A DNA stretch of 64,000 nt from Foliimonas ilicis (GTDB lineage Bacteria > Pseudomonadota > Alphaproteobacteria > Rhizobiales > Rhizobiaceae), in NCBI RefSeq assembly GCF_039939195.1, contig NZ_JBDUUH010000008.1, positions 62,001 through 126,000 on the forward strand, read 5' to 3'. The notes beneath the pieces were generated by a model. It worked only from the letters and a program-made list of their open reading frames with translations. It searched no databases and was not told where the DNA came from. Below are positions 9,660 through 19,150 of the stretch, in pieces. Positions within the stretch are counted from its first letter, which is position 1; every line of letters starts with the position of its first letter. A program made the translations under genes and the position numbers.

Positions 9660-11762
9660 TTATCGCGTAAAGCTCTGCGAATTTCCGGCATCGACATTGA
9701 TGATGTTACCGGTCGATTTGGCAGACATATCGGACGCCAGGAAGAAGATCGCCTCCGCAATGTCTTCCGGATAGACGCCGAGCTTCAGCATGGAACGCTT
9801 GCGGTAATGCTCCTCGAGTTCGTCGGTCGACATCTTGTAGGCTGCCGCGCGCTGTTCCTTCCACTCGCCGCTCCAGATTTTCGAGCCGCGAAGAACGGCA
9901 TCCGGGTTGACGACATTGACGCGGATTTGCGCGTCAGCGCCTTCGAGTGCGAGGCAGCGTGCGAGGTGGATTTCGGCTGCCTTGGCGGTGCAATAGGCCG
10001 ACGCGTTGGGAGATGCGGCCAGACCGTTTTTCGAGGCGACGAACACGACGTTACCGCCGATCTTCTGGACGCGGAACAGCCTGAATGCCTCGCGGCTGAC
10101 GAGGAAATACCCCGTCGTCAGGATATCCATATTCTTGTTCCAAAGCTCGAGGCTGGTTTCCTCGATGGGGGCTGCCGAAGCGAGGCCGGCATTCGAGACC
10201 AGAATGTCGATGCCGCCGAACTCGACTGCGGTTTCCACGAAGCCAGCGATGACTTCGCTTTCGCTGGTGACGTTGACCTTGGCAGGGCGGACGAAATCGG
10301 CACCGAAGACTGCACTGAGTTCTTCCTTGGCCGCGTTCAGTGCGTTCTCATCGATGTCTGCCAGCACGACGCATGCGCCGTCGCGCAGAAGGCGCGCTGC
10401 CGTTGCCTTGCCGATGCCGCCGGCACCGCCGGTAACAAGCGCGACCTTGCCGGCCAATGGCTTGGGCTTGGGCATGCGCTGAAGCTTTGCCTCTTCGAGA
10501 AGCCAATATTCGATGTCGAACGCTTCCTGCTCAGGCAGGCCGACATAGGTCGAGACGGTCGATGCGCCGCGCATGACGTTGATCGCGTTGACATAGAACT
10601 CTGCGGAGATGCGGGCCGTCGCCTTGTCCTTGGCGAAGGTGATCATGCCGATGCCGGGAACCAGATAGACGACCGCGTTCGGGTCGCGCATCGGCGGGCT
10701 GTCGGCGTGCTTGCAGCGCTCGTAATAGGCGGCGTAGCCTTCGCGATATTCCTCGACCGCCTTGGAAAGTCCGGCAATCGTTGCGTCAATATCCGGGTTG
10801 GCCGGATCGAAATCGACGACGAGCGGACGGATTTTGGTGCGCAGGAAATGGTCCGGGCAGCTCGTTCCGAGGGCGGCCAGCGCTTCCAGTTCATTCGAGG
10901 AAACGAATTCGAGCACTGCGGCCTGATCGTCGAAATGGCCGACCTTGCGTTCGGTGGCCGAGACGAAACCGCGAATTGCGGGCATCAGCTTTGCAGCAAG
11001 GGCGCGGCGTTCGGCAGGTGGGAGGATGTTGCGTTTAGTCCCGCCGAACGCCGCCTTGCTGGCGGTCTGTTCTTCAAACCACTCGATTGCGCGATTGATG
11101 ATGCGAATTGTCGTTTCGTAGCTTTCCTTGGCCGTGTCGCCCCATGTGAAAAGCCCGTGGCTTTCGAGCACGACGCCCGTTGCTTCCGGGTTTTCAACAC
11201 AGAATTTTTCAAGCCACAGCCCCAATTCGTAGCCCGGCTTCTTCCATGGCAGCCAGCCGATTTCGCCGCCGAAGATCGCCTGCGTCAGCTCTTTGCTGTT
11301 CTTCGAAGCGGCAATCGCGATCACCGCATCGGGGTGCATGTGATCGACATGCTTGCGCGGCACATAGGCGTGAAGCGGCGTATCGATGGAGGCTGCGCGC
11401 GGATTGAGGTTGAAAGTGCAATGGGGCAGGTAGGCCACCATCTCGTCTTCGAAGTCGACGCCGCGATAAAGGTTTTTGAGGTCGTTCAGCTTGTCCATGT
11501 AAAGCGTGGAAAAGCCGTCGAGCTTGATCGTGCCGACATCGCCGCCGGAGCCCTTGACCCATAGCACTTCAACCTGCTTGCCGCTGAGAGGGTCTTTTTC
11601 CATGACCTTGGCGGAGGTGTTGCCGCCGCCATAATTGGTGACGCGCTTGTCCGAGCCGAGAAGGTTCGAGCGGTAGACCAGCCGCTCGGACTCCGACATT
11701 CCGGCCGCTTTCGCTTCGTCCCACAGATTGGCGAGGCGCGTGTTGGAGCGCGTTTCGAGCAT
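9660..11762 (-). CDS. rhaD: bifunctional rhamnulose-1-phosphate aldolase / short-chain dehydrogenase
   Basis: The N-terminal class II aldolase domain (about 20-420) cleaves rhamnulose 1-phosphate to dihydroxyacetone phosphate and lactaldehyde. It has a zinc-site HMHPD motif and the RSNLLGSDKRVTNYGGGN segment. The C-terminal short-chain dehydrogenase domain (about 430-700) has the nucleotide motif TGGAGGIG and the YxxxK pair in YCTAKA. It probably oxidises the lactaldehyde. Start at ATG 11762: AGGGAGG lies six bases upstream and the 700-residue length fits the family; an ATG two codons earlier overlaps the ribosome site. First gene of the leftward rhaDI unit, divergent from the regulator. Confidence 0.95.
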   Translation of the reverse strand: MLETRSNTRLANLWDEAKAAGMSESERLVYRSNLLGSDKRVTNYGGGNTSAKVMEKDPLSGKQVEVLWVKGSGGDVGTIKLDGFSTLYMDKLNDLKNLYRGVDFEDEMVAYLPHCTFNLNPRAASIDTPLHAYVPRKHVDHMHPDAVIAIAASKNSKELTQAIFGGEIGWLPWKKPGYELGLWLEKFCVENPEATGVVLESHGLFTWGDTAKESYETTIRIINRAIEWFEEQTASKAAFGGTKRNILPPAERRALAAKLMPAIRGFVSATERKVGHFDDQAAVLEFVSSNELEALAALGTSCPDHFLRTKIRPLVVDFDPANPDIDATIAGLSKAVEEYREGYAAYYERCKHADSPPMRDPNAVVYLVPGIGMITFAKDKATARISAEFYVNAINVMRGASTVSTYVGLPEQEAFDIEYWLLEEAKLQRMPKPKPLAGKVALVTGGAGGIGKATAARLLRDGACVVLADIDENALNAAKEELSAVFGADFVRPAKVNVTSESEVIAGFVETAVEFGGIDILVSNAGLASAAPIEETSLELWNKNMDILTTGYFLVSREAFRLFRVQKIGGNVVFVASKNGLAASPNASAYCTAKAAEIHLARCLALEGADAQIRVNVVNPDAVLRGSKIWSGEWKEQRAAAYKMSTDELEEHYRKRSMLKLGVYPEDIAEAIFFLASDMSAKSTGNIINVDAGNSQSFTR

Positions 11763-11829
11763 GGTCATCCTCCCTATGCGCACAGATGGCGGCATTGAAT
11801 TTTGACCGATTATTTCCACCACTTGTTTG

Positions 11830-11910
11830 GCAGTGTCAATCAAAAACGATCACGATCGATCATATTGCACTGCACAATGAATTAAAATGATTGAAGTTGA
11901 TTGACACTGC
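11830..11910. promoter_or_regulatory. paired inverted operator in the rhaD-rhaR control region
   Basis: GCAGTGTCAATCAA at 11830-11843 and its exact reverse complement TTGATTGACACTGC at 11897-11910, 53 bases apart. Fourteen-base perfect arms at this distance suggest two half-operators bridged by a looped regulator, probably the adjacent DeoR-type protein. Between them lie further GATCA/GATTGA repeats. The region must hold the promoters for both rhaDI (leftward) and rhaRSTPQUK (rightward). Confidence 0.7.
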
Positions 11911-11948
11911 GCGGTTTGACTGAATTAATGTTGAGAGTGGGAGGAACC

Positions 11949-12755
11949 ATGCACGAAAAAGAACGCCATCGGATCATTCAGTCCGCCGTCCAGGAAAAAC
12001 CTGTGGTGACGGTGCAGGAGCTTGTCGAGTTGACGGACTCCTCGGAAGCGACGATCCGGCGCGATATAGCAGCTCTTCATGTGCAAAAGCGCCTGCGCCG
12101 TGTGCGCGGCGGAGCGGAGGCGATCACGCCGCCGCAATTCATCGGCCTTGCTGGTCGGCCCTTCAGCGTCAACGAAACGATCAACACCTCCAAGAAGCGC
12201 GCGATTGCCCGCGAAGCTGTCGAGCTTTGCGGAGATGGCGAGCCGATCATCATCAATGGCGGCACGACGACATTTCAGATGGTGCATTTCCTGTCGAACC
12301 GCAGGATGCCGATCTTCACCAATTCATTCCCGATAGCCGAGCATTTGCTGAAGCATTCCAAGAATACGGTGATGCTGTCCGGTGGCACGATCTATCGCGA
12401 GCAGAACATCATTCTGAGCCCGTTCGACAATGACGTGACGCGCAATTTCTACGCGCGGCGCATGTTCATGGGCGCGCGGGGGCTTGGGCCGCTGGGGCTT
12501 ATGGAAGGCGACCCGCTTCTCATTCAGGCCGAGCAGAAATTGATCGATCAGGCCGACGAGCTTGTGGTGCTGATCGATTCCTCGAAATTCCGGCAGCGTT
12601 CCAGCCTTATTCTTTGCGGGCTAGCGCGCATCCACACCGTCATCACGGATGATGGTGTGGAAGACCGGGAAGCAAAGATGCTGGAAAGTGCTGGCGTCGA
12701 ACTGATCGTCGCGCGCTCGGCAAAGGATAAGGAAGAATCTTCGCTGCAGGCGTGA
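11949..12755 (+). CDS. rhaR: DeoR-family transcriptional regulator of rhamnose genes
   Basis: 268 residues. An N-terminal winged helix-turn-helix (SSEATIRRDIAALH, about 32-45, and LRRVRGGAEA) is followed by a DeoR sugar-phosphate sensor domain (NGGTTTFQMVHFL, LSGGTIYRE). It stands between divergent rhaD and rhaS, as in the rhizobial rhamnose locus, where the DeoR-type protein acts as repressor. Start at ATG 11949 is preceded by GGGAGGA; an earlier in-frame ATG at 11928 is possible but lacks a site. The paired inverted repeat 40-120 bases upstream is its likely target. Confidence 0.88.
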   Translation: MHEKERHRIIQSAVQEKPVVTVQELVELTDSSEATIRRDIAALHVQKRLRRVRGGAEAITPPQFIGLAGRPFSVNETINTSKKRAIAREAVELCGDGEPIIINGGTTTFQMVHFLSNRRMPIFTNSFPIAEHLLKHSKNTVMLSGGTIYREQNIILSPFDNDVTRNFYARRMFMGARGLGPLGLMEGDPLLIQAEQKLIDQADELVVLIDSSKFRQRSSLILCGLARIHTVITDDGVEDREAKMLESAGVELIVARSAKDKEESSLQA

Positions 12756-12808
12756 AAGGGGTTCGCGTGTGTGGTGCTGATGAATGTAACGCTCAAGGGA
12801 GGTAATCG

Positions 12809-13804
12809 ATGAGCATTGTGAAGAAACTGCTTGTAACGGCGGCAATGACCGCTGCGATGATGGTAAGTGCTGCCCATGCCGATCCGGTCAAGATCGGCCT
12901 GGTCGTCAAGTCGCTCGGCAACGGCTTCTTTGAAGCCGCCGACAAGGGCGCCAAGGAAGCTGCCAAGGAACTCGGCGATGTCGAGATCATCTACACCGGC
13001 CCGACCTCGACGACGGCTGAAGGCCAGATCGAAGTCATCAACGCGCTGATCGCACAGAATGTCGATGCGATCGCGATTTCCGCGAACGATCCCGACGCCG
13101 TCATCCCGGCTCTGAAGAAGGCCGCACAGCGCGGCATCAAGGTCATTTCGTGGGATTCTGGCGTTGCCAAGGAAGGCCGCATCGTTCACCTCAACCCGTC
13201 GTCGAACGCGTTGATCGGCAAGATGTGCCTGCAGCTTGCTGCTGCTCATTTGCCGGAAGGCAAGGGCGACTTCGCAATCCTTTCTGCAACCACCACTTCG
13301 ACCAACCAGAACATCTGGATCGAAGAGATGAAGAAGCAGCTTGCGGATTTCCCTGGCCTCAACCTCGTGACGACCGTCTATGGCGACGATCTGGCCGACA
13401 AGAGCTATCGTGAAGCGCAGGGCCTTCTGACCTCGCAGCCGAACGTTAAAGTCATCGTTGCGCCGACGACCGTTGGCGTGCTGGCGGCTTCTCAGGCTGT
13501 TGCCGATGCCAAAAAGATCGGCGACGTCTACGTGACCGGCCTTGGCCTTCCGTCCGAAATGGCGGGCGCGATCAAGTCGGGTGCGACGAAGGAATTCGCC
13601 ATCTGGAACCCGATCGACCTCGGCTATTCCGCAACCCAGATCGCCTATCGCCTCGTCAAGGGCGAAGCTGACGGCGCACCGGGCAGCGAAATCGAGGCAG
13701 GCCGCATGGGCAAGATCAAGGTCGACGAAAATGGTGAAGCCGCCATGTCCGACCCGTTCGTCTATGACGCGTCCAACATCGACGAATTCTCCAAGATTTT
13801 CTAA
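12809..13804 (+). CDS. rhaS: L-rhamnose ABC transporter, periplasmic binding protein
   Basis: 331 residues. A signal peptide (KKLLVTAAMTAAMMVSAAHA, cleavage near 25) is followed by a periplasmic-binding fold of the LacI/RbsB class (VKIGLVVKSLGNGFFEAADKG, NDPDAVIPALKKA). It delivers L-rhamnose to the RhaTPQ complex. A strong ribosome site (GGGAGGT) precedes the ATG. A hairpin follows the gene, which often lets the binding protein be made in excess over the membrane components. Confidence 0.92.
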   Translation: MSIVKKLLVTAAMTAAMMVSAAHADPVKIGLVVKSLGNGFFEAADKGAKEAAKELGDVEIIYTGPTSTTAEGQIEVINALIAQNVDAIAISANDPDAVIPALKKAAQRGIKVISWDSGVAKEGRIVHLNPSSNALIGKMCLQLAAAHLPEGKGDFAILSATTTSTNQNIWIEEMKKQLADFPGLNLVTTVYGDDLADKSYREAQGLLTSQPNVKVIVAPTTVGVLAASQAVADAKKIGDVYVTGLGLPSEMAGAIKSGATKEFAIWNPIDLGYSATQIAYRLVKGEADGAPGSEIEAGRMGKIKVDENGEAAMSDPFVYDASNIDEFSKIF

Positions 13805-13824
13805 TCGACGAGAACCGGTAAACA

Positions 13825-13851
13825 GGCCCGGCGGCACTTTCCCGCCGGGCC
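13825..13851 (+). terminator. hairpin between rhaS and rhaT
   Basis: Ten-base perfect stem GGCCCGGCGG (13825-13834) and CCGCCGGGCC (13842-13851), loop CACTTTC, then AACTTTTC. Probably a partial terminator or mRNA 3'-end protector that sets a high binding protein to transporter ratio. Confidence 0.6.
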
Positions 13852-13873
13852 AACTTTTCAAAATGGTTTCAAA

Positions 13874-15406
13874 ATGAATTCAGCCCTTCAGGAAAAGCCG
13901 GAAGTACAGCCAGCGCCCGGCGCGGCCCTGTTGGAAATGCGCGGCATTTCCAAAAGCTTCCCCGGCGTGAAGGCGTTGGACGACGTCAATATCCAGCTTT
14001 ATCCAGGCCGCGTGACGGCGCTGATCGGTGAGAACGGCGCGGGCAAATCCACCCTCGTCAAAATCCTGACTGGCATCTATCACCCCGACGAAGGCGAAAT
14101 CCTGATCGACGGTGCGCCGGTCGCGCTGACGACCGCGCAGGATGCGGTGATGCATGGCGTGACGGCGATCCATCAGGAAACCGTGCTGTTCGATGAATTG
14201 TCGGTCGGCGAAAACATATTCATCGGCCATGCGCCGAAAAACCGCTTCGGTCTGGTGGACTGGAAAGTCATTCACGAGCGCGCGGCGACATTGCTGCAGT
14301 CGCTCGAAATCAACATCCCGTCGCGCACGCGCCTCAAGGATTTGTCCATCGCGCAGCGGCATCTGGTGGCGATTGCCCGCGCGCTTTCGGTCGATGCGCG
14401 CATCGTCATCATGGACGAGCCGACGGCAGCCCTGTCGCGCAAGGAAGTGGACGATCTGTTCCTGATCGTCGAGCGCCTGAAAAAGCAGGGCAAGGCCATC
14501 CTGTTCATCAGCCACAAATTCGATGAGGTCTATGAGATCGCCGATGACTACGCGGTTTTCCGCGACGGAAAATCGGTAGGTCACGGTGCGCTGAAAGATG
14601 CCGCGCAGGACCATATCGTGCGGTTGATGGTTGGCCGTTCGGTCGACAAGGCATTTCCGAAGCTCGACGTCGCGATTGGCGACACGGTGCTGAAGGTCGA
14701 AAACTATTCGCACCCGACCGAGTTTCGCGGCATCTCCTTCGATTTGAGGCGCGGCGAGATTCTCGGCGTTTACGGACTTGTCGGGGCAGGGCGCTCGGAG
14801 CTTTCGCAGTCGATCTTCGGCGTGACGCGGCCGGGCAGCGGAAAGCTTGTCCTCGACGGCAAGGAAATCGAGATACGCTCGCCAGCCGATGCGATCAATG
14901 CAGGCATCGTCTACGTGCCGGAAGAACGCGGACGGCACGGCACCGTGCCGCAAATGCCGATCTATCAGAATATCTCGCTGCCTTCGCTGCGGCGAACCAC
15001 GCGTTCGGGGTTCCTGCGCGTGGCGGAAGAACTGGCGCTGGCGCGCAAATATGCCGAGCGCTTCGACCTGCGCGCAGCTTCGCTCTCGGTGCCTGTCGGG
15101 ACGCTTTCCGGCGGCAACCAGCAGAAGGTGGTGATCGGCAAATGGCTGGCGACAGCGCCGAAGGTCATCATCCTCGACGAGCCGACCAAGGGCATCGACA
15201 TCGGTTCGAAAGCCGCCGTTCACGCCTTCATCAGCGAGCTGGCCTCGGAAGGCTTGAGCATCATCATGGTGTCCTCCGAACTGCCGGAGATTCTGGGCAT
15301 GTCCGACCGGGTTCTGGTGATGCGCGAAGGGCTGATGGAAGGGATTTTCGACCGCGAAGGTCTGGACGCCGAGACGCTTGTTCGCGCCGCGACGGGAAAC
15401 GCATGA
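13874..15406 (+). CDS. rhaT: L-rhamnose ABC transporter, double ATPase
   Basis: 510 residues with two tandem ABC domains of the ribose/RbsA class. The first has Walker A GENGAGKST (52-60) and Walker B VIMDEPT. The second has the usual degenerate Walker A (GLVGAGRSE), an intact LSGGNQQKV signature and IILDEPTKGID. It energises uptake through RhaP and RhaQ. The start at 13874 is the first usable ATG after the hairpin, and the ribosome site is weak. The stop lies one base before rhaP. Confidence 0.94.
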   Translation: MNSALQEKPEVQPAPGAALLEMRGISKSFPGVKALDDVNIQLYPGRVTALIGENGAGKSTLVKILTGIYHPDEGEILIDGAPVALTTAQDAVMHGVTAIHQETVLFDELSVGENIFIGHAPKNRFGLVDWKVIHERAATLLQSLEINIPSRTRLKDLSIAQRHLVAIARALSVDARIVIMDEPTAALSRKEVDDLFLIVERLKKQGKAILFISHKFDEVYEIADDYAVFRDGKSVGHGALKDAAQDHIVRLMVGRSVDKAFPKLDVAIGDTVLKVENYSHPTEFRGISFDLRRGEILGVYGLVGAGRSELSQSIFGVTRPGSGKLVLDGKEIEIRSPADAINAGIVYVPEERGRHGTVPQMPIYQNISLPSLRRTTRSGFLRVAEELALARKYAERFDLRAASLSVPVGTLSGGNQQKVVIGKWLATAPKVIILDEPTKGIDIGSKAAVHAFISELASEGLSIIMVSSELPEILGMSDRVLVMREGLMEGIFDREGLDAETLVRAATGNA

Positions 15407-15407
15407 C

Positions 15408-16421
15408 ATGAAAGCATTTTTGAAAAACCGCGAATTCCTGCTGGTCGGCATCATCGCGATCCTGATTGCGGCATTTTCGACCCGTGCACCGGGCTTTGCG
15501 AGCCCGAAAAACCTTGCAAACATCTTCAACGATACGTCGATCCTGATGATCCTGGCGCTCGGGCAGATGGCGGTGATCCTCACCAAATCCATCGATCTTT
15601 CAGTTGCAGCAAACCTCGCCTTCACCGGCATGGCGGTCGCGATGCTCAACGCTGCGCATCCAGAATTGCCGCTGGCGTTGCTGATCGTCGTTGCGATGGG
15701 CATCGGCGCCATTCTCGGCGCGATCAACGGTCTGCTGGTCTGGAAGCTCGACATTCCGTCCATCGTGGTGACGCTCGGAACGCTGACGATCTATCGCGGC
15801 ATGGCCTTCGTGCTTTCGGGCGGCGGCTGGGTGAACGCGCATCAGATGACGGCGAGTTTCCTGCAAACGCCGCGCCAGCTTTTCCTCGGCCTGCCGCTGC
15901 TCGGCTGGACTGCGGTTCTGATCACCGTGATCGTCTACATCATCATGACGCGCTCCTTCTTCGGACGCGCGATCTACGCTTCTGGCGGCAATCCGACCGC
16001 TGCGGTCTATGCAGGCATCGATGTCGGGCGCACGCGTTTCACGGCATTTGTCATGTCCGGTACGCTGGCTGGTCTCTGCGGCTATCTCTGGGTGTCGCGC
16101 TATGCGGTCGCATATGTCGATATCGCCGCAGGCTTCGAACTCGACACGGTCGCGGCAAGCGTCATCGGCGGCATTTCGATTGCTGGCGGCATCGGTACTG
16201 TCGCGGGTGCAGTGCTCGGCGCGCTGTTCCTCGGTGTGATCAAGAACGCATTGCCCGTCATCAACATCTCGCCCTTCTGGCAAATGGCGATTTCCGGCTC
16301 GGTCATCATTCTGGCCGTCGTTTTCAATGCGAGGCAGGAACGCAAGCGCGGGCGCATAATCCTGCGCGACCGTGGCGTGGATGAAGCAAGCGAACCTGCT
16401 TCCAAAGAGGTGACGGCATGA
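15408..16421 (+). CDS. rhaP: L-rhamnose ABC transporter permease
   Basis: 337-residue inner-membrane permease of the RbsC/branched-chain type (BPD_transp_2) with about nine hydrophobic segments. It carries the conserved GGNPTAAVYAGIDVGR loop and the GGISIAGGIGTVAGAVLGAL segment. It starts one base after the rhaT stop and overlaps rhaQ by four bases, so it is translationally coupled. RhaP and RhaQ form the heterodimeric channel. Confidence 0.92.
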   Translation: MKAFLKNREFLLVGIIAILIAAFSTRAPGFASPKNLANIFNDTSILMILALGQMAVILTKSIDLSVAANLAFTGMAVAMLNAAHPELPLALLIVVAMGIGAILGAINGLLVWKLDIPSIVVTLGTLTIYRGMAFVLSGGGWVNAHQMTASFLQTPRQLFLGLPLLGWTAVLITVIVYIIMTRSFFGRAIYASGGNPTAAVYAGIDVGRTRFTAFVMSGTLAGLCGYLWVSRYAVAYVDIAAGFELDTVAASVIGGISIAGGIGTVAGAVLGALFLGVIKNALPVINISPFWQMAISGSVIILAVVFNARQERKRGRIILRDRGVDEASEPASKEVTA

Positions 16422-17419
16422 GCGCGGTAACTGAAAAGCGCCACATCCCGGACCGTCTCGGCACGTCCATCACGCGGCTTTTCGCGAGCTGGGAGTTTCT
16501 GCTGCTCTGCGTGGCTGTCGCGATCTTCATCGCGAATTCCTTTGCCTCGCCCTACTTCCTGAACGCCTGGAACCTGTCGGACGCGACATTCAATTTCACC
16601 GAAAAGGCCATGATCGCCTTTGCCATGGCACTGCTGATTATAGCGGGCGAGATCGATCTTTCAGTCGCCGCGATCATCGCGCTGGCCTCCACCGCGATGG
16701 GTGCTGCGGCGCAAGCGGGCGTCGGCACGGCGGGACTGGTGGGCATCGGCATTGGAACGGGACTGGCCTGCGGTGCCTTCAACGGCGCATTGGTCGCAGG
16801 GCTGAAACTGCCTTCCATCGTCGTCACCATCGGCACGATGAGCCTGTTTCGCGGCATTTCCTATATCGTGCTCGGCGATCAGGCCTATGGCAGCTACCCG
16901 GCAAGTTTTGCGTTTTTCGGGCAGGGCTATGTGTTCTGGGTCATTTCGTTCGAATTCGTGCTGTTTGCCGTCCTGGCGGTGATTTTCGGCGTCGTGCTGC
17001 ACGCGACTTCGTTCGGCCGTCGCGTTTTCGCCATCGGCAACAATGAATTCGCCGCGCGCTTTTCGGGTATTCCGGTCGAGCGCATCAAGTTCACGCTGTT
17101 CCTGTTGACGGGCTTGATGTCGGGCATCGCAGCCGTGTGCCTCACTTCTCGTCTCGGCTCCACGCGTCCTTCGATCGCGCAGGGCTGGGAGCTTGAAATC
17201 GTCACCATGGTCGTGCTCGGCGGCGTGTCGATCCTCGGCGGGGCGGGCTCCATTGCAGGTGTCGTCATCGCTGCCTTCGTCATGGGTCTGGTGACATTCG
17301 GACTTGGCCTGTTGAATGTGCCCGGCATCGTCATGTCGATCTTCATCGGTCTGCTGCTGATCATCACGATCTCGCTGCCGATCATCATCCGCAAGATCGG
17401 CGGAAGGCGCCCGATCTGA
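16418..17419 (+). CDS. rhaQ: L-rhamnose ABC transporter permease
   Basis: 333-residue permease, a paralogue of RhaP with the same fold (EIDLSVAAIIALAS, GNNEFAARFSGIPVERIK, GGVSILGGAGSIAGV). The start ATG overlaps the rhaP stop (ATGA) and its own stop shares a base with the rhaU start. This places it firmly in the rhaSTPQUK operon. Confidence 0.92.
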   Translation: MSAVTEKRHIPDRLGTSITRLFASWEFLLLCVAVAIFIANSFASPYFLNAWNLSDATFNFTEKAMIAFAMALLIIAGEIDLSVAAIIALASTAMGAAAQAGVGTAGLVGIGIGTGLACGAFNGALVAGLKLPSIVVTIGTMSLFRGISYIVLGDQAYGSYPASFAFFGQGYVFWVISFEFVLFAVLAVIFGVVLHATSFGRRVFAIGNNEFAARFSGIPVERIKFTLFLLTGLMSGIAAVCLTSRLGSTRPSIAQGWELEIVTMVVLGGVSILGGAGSIAGVVIAAFVMGLVTFGLGLLNVPGIVMSIFIGLLLIITISLPIIIRKIGGRRPI

Positions 17420-17736
17420 TGGCCGAGAAATATGCATTCAAGATGAAGCTCAATCCCGGCATGAAGGCCGAGTACAAGAAGCGCCATGACGAAATCTGGC
17501 CGGAACTTTCGGCGCTGCTCCATGAAGCGGGCGTGACCGACTATTCCATCCATCTTGATGAGGAGACGAACATCCTGTTCGGCGTTCTGTGGCGCAAGGA
17601 CGGGCATGGCATGGACGATCTGCCCGACCATCCGGTCATGAAGCGCTGGTGGGCGCATATGGCGGATGTCATGGAAACCAGACCCGACAATGAACCAGTG
17701 TCGGCGCCGCTGGAAACCGTCTTTCACATGAACTGA
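17419..17736 (+). CDS. rhaU: L-rhamnose mutarotase
   Basis: 105 residues. Interconverts the alpha and beta anomers of L-rhamnose, speeding supply to the isomerase. The sequence KYAFKMKLNPGMKAEYKKRHDEIWPELSALLHEAGVTDYSIHLD contains the conserved His and Tyr residues of this small ferredoxin-like family. WWAHMADVMETRPDNEPV closes it. The start overlaps the rhaQ stop by one base, and two bases separate its stop from rhaK. Confidence 0.94.
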   Translation: MAEKYAFKMKLNPGMKAEYKKRHDEIWPELSALLHEAGVTDYSIHLDEETNILFGVLWRKDGHGMDDLPDHPVMKRWWAHMADVMETRPDNEPVSAPLETVFHMN

Positions 17737-17738
17737 TC

Positions 17739-19130
17739 ATGACCGAAGAAAACTCTGCGCCGCGACATGTGGCGGTCATCGACATAGGCAAGACCAACGC
17801 AAAGGTCGCGCTTGTCGATATGGCAACGCTCACCGAAATCGCTGTTCGCACGCGACCCAATTCGGTTATTCGCGACGGCATCTATCCGCATGCCGATTGC
17901 GACGCGCTCTGGCTGTTCCTTCTGGAAAGCCTGAAAGCGTTGCATGGCGAAAAGCAGATCGACGCAATTTCCATTACGACACATGCAGCAACGGCTGTTC
18001 TTCTGAAGGAGGACGGCGCGCTGGCAATGCCGGTTCTCGACTATGAGCATAATGGTCCGGACGGTCTGACCGCTGCATATGATGCCGTGCGCCCGCCCTT
18101 TGCGGAGACGGGAACGCCGAGGCTTCCCGGCGGGCTTAATCTCGGTGCGCAATTGTTCTGGCAGTCGAAAGCCTTTGCCGAATTGTTTGCGGATGTGACT
18201 TCAATCCTCATGTACCCGCAATATTGGTCATTCCGGTTGACCGGCGTGCTGGCAAGCGAGGTTACGTCGCTCGGCTGCCACACCGATCTCTGGAACCCAG
18301 CCAAAGGTGATTTCTCGTCGCTGGTGGATGATTTGGGGTGGCGTGGCCTGTTTGCGCCGGTGCGCGCGGCCAGCGACAAGCTTGGATCGATATTGCCGGA
18401 GATCGTTGAAAGCACTGGGCTAGACCCGGAGACGCCGGTCTATTGCGGCATCCATGATTCCAACGCCTCGCTGCTGCCGCATCTCTTGTCGCGCAAGGCG
18501 CCGTTTTCGGTCGTGTCCACCGGTACCTGGGTGATCGTCATGGCCATGGGTGGCACGCTCGACCGTCTCGACCCTTCCCGCGACACGCTGATAAACGTCA
18601 ATGCGCTTGGCAATCCGGTGCCTTCGGCCCGTTTCATGGGCGGCCGCGAATATTCGACGCTTACCGGCGACAGGCAAGTGGAATGGACCGAGGAAGACGT
18701 GAAGGCGGTTCTTCAAGAGCAGATAATGCTTTTGCCATCCGTTCAGAAAGGATCTGGCCCATTTCCTGATCGTGAAGCTGAATGGCTGAACGCGCAGGAC
18801 ATCTCTTTAGCTGAGAGATATATCGCCATTTCGTTCTATCTCGCGCTTATGACTGCAACCTGCCTCGATCTGGTAGGAGCAGATGGACCTATAATCGTCG
18901 AGGGGCCATTTTCAAAAAACAAGATTTTTGTTTCGATGTTGTCGGCTGCTTCCGAAAGATCGGTGATTTCAGGAAATAAAACGGCAACGGGAACCAGCAT
19001 AGGTGCTGCGCTTCTAACCAAATTTGAAAAGACTACTGTGGAGAATCCGGCTTCTGCCGCAAATGAGATTCACGAAAATTTCTATAATTATAAAAAAGTC
19101 TGGTTTGAAAAAGTTCGAAGCAAAAAATAA
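17739..19130 (+). CDS. rhaK: rhamnulokinase-type FGGY carbohydrate kinase
   Basis: 463 residues of the FGGY kinase family: DIGKTNAKVALVD phosphate-1 motif at 15-27, GIHDSNASLLPHL and STGTWVIVMAMGG in the middle, and a GTSIGAALL adenosine motif near the end. It phosphorylates L-rhamnulose. In rhizobia this kinase is also needed for rhamnose transport (family knowledge). The last roughly 350 bases are clearly AT-richer than the rest of the operon (from about 18770), and the C-terminus ends in a lysine-rich tail. Last gene of the rha operon. Confidence 0.9.
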   Translation: MTEENSAPRHVAVIDIGKTNAKVALVDMATLTEIAVRTRPNSVIRDGIYPHADCDALWLFLLESLKALHGEKQIDAISITTHAATAVLLKEDGALAMPVLDYEHNGPDGLTAAYDAVRPPFAETGTPRLPGGLNLGAQLFWQSKAFAELFADVTSILMYPQYWSFRLTGVLASEVTSLGCHTDLWNPAKGDFSSLVDDLGWRGLFAPVRAASDKLGSILPEIVESTGLDPETPVYCGIHDSNASLLPHLLSRKAPFSVVSTGTWVIVMAMGGTLDRLDPSRDTLINVNALGNPVPSARFMGGREYSTLTGDRQVEWTEEDVKAVLQEQIMLLPSVQKGSGPFPDREAEWLNAQDISLAERYIAISFYLALMTATCLDLVGADGPIIVEGPFSKNKIFVSMLSAASERSVISGNKTATGTSIGAALLTKFEKTTVENPASAANEIHENFYNYKKVWFEKVRSKK

Positions 19131-19150
19131 GAATTTCCTCCTTTTGGGGA

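Noticed and set aside
9807..11564. 585-residue plus-strand open frame opposite rhaD
   Set aside because: Antisense shadow of the full-length rhaD gene with no recognisable domain or ribosome site.
13880..15763. 627-residue minus-strand open frame opposite rhaT
   Set aside because: Antisense to the ABC ATPase and extends into rhaP; no protein family pattern.
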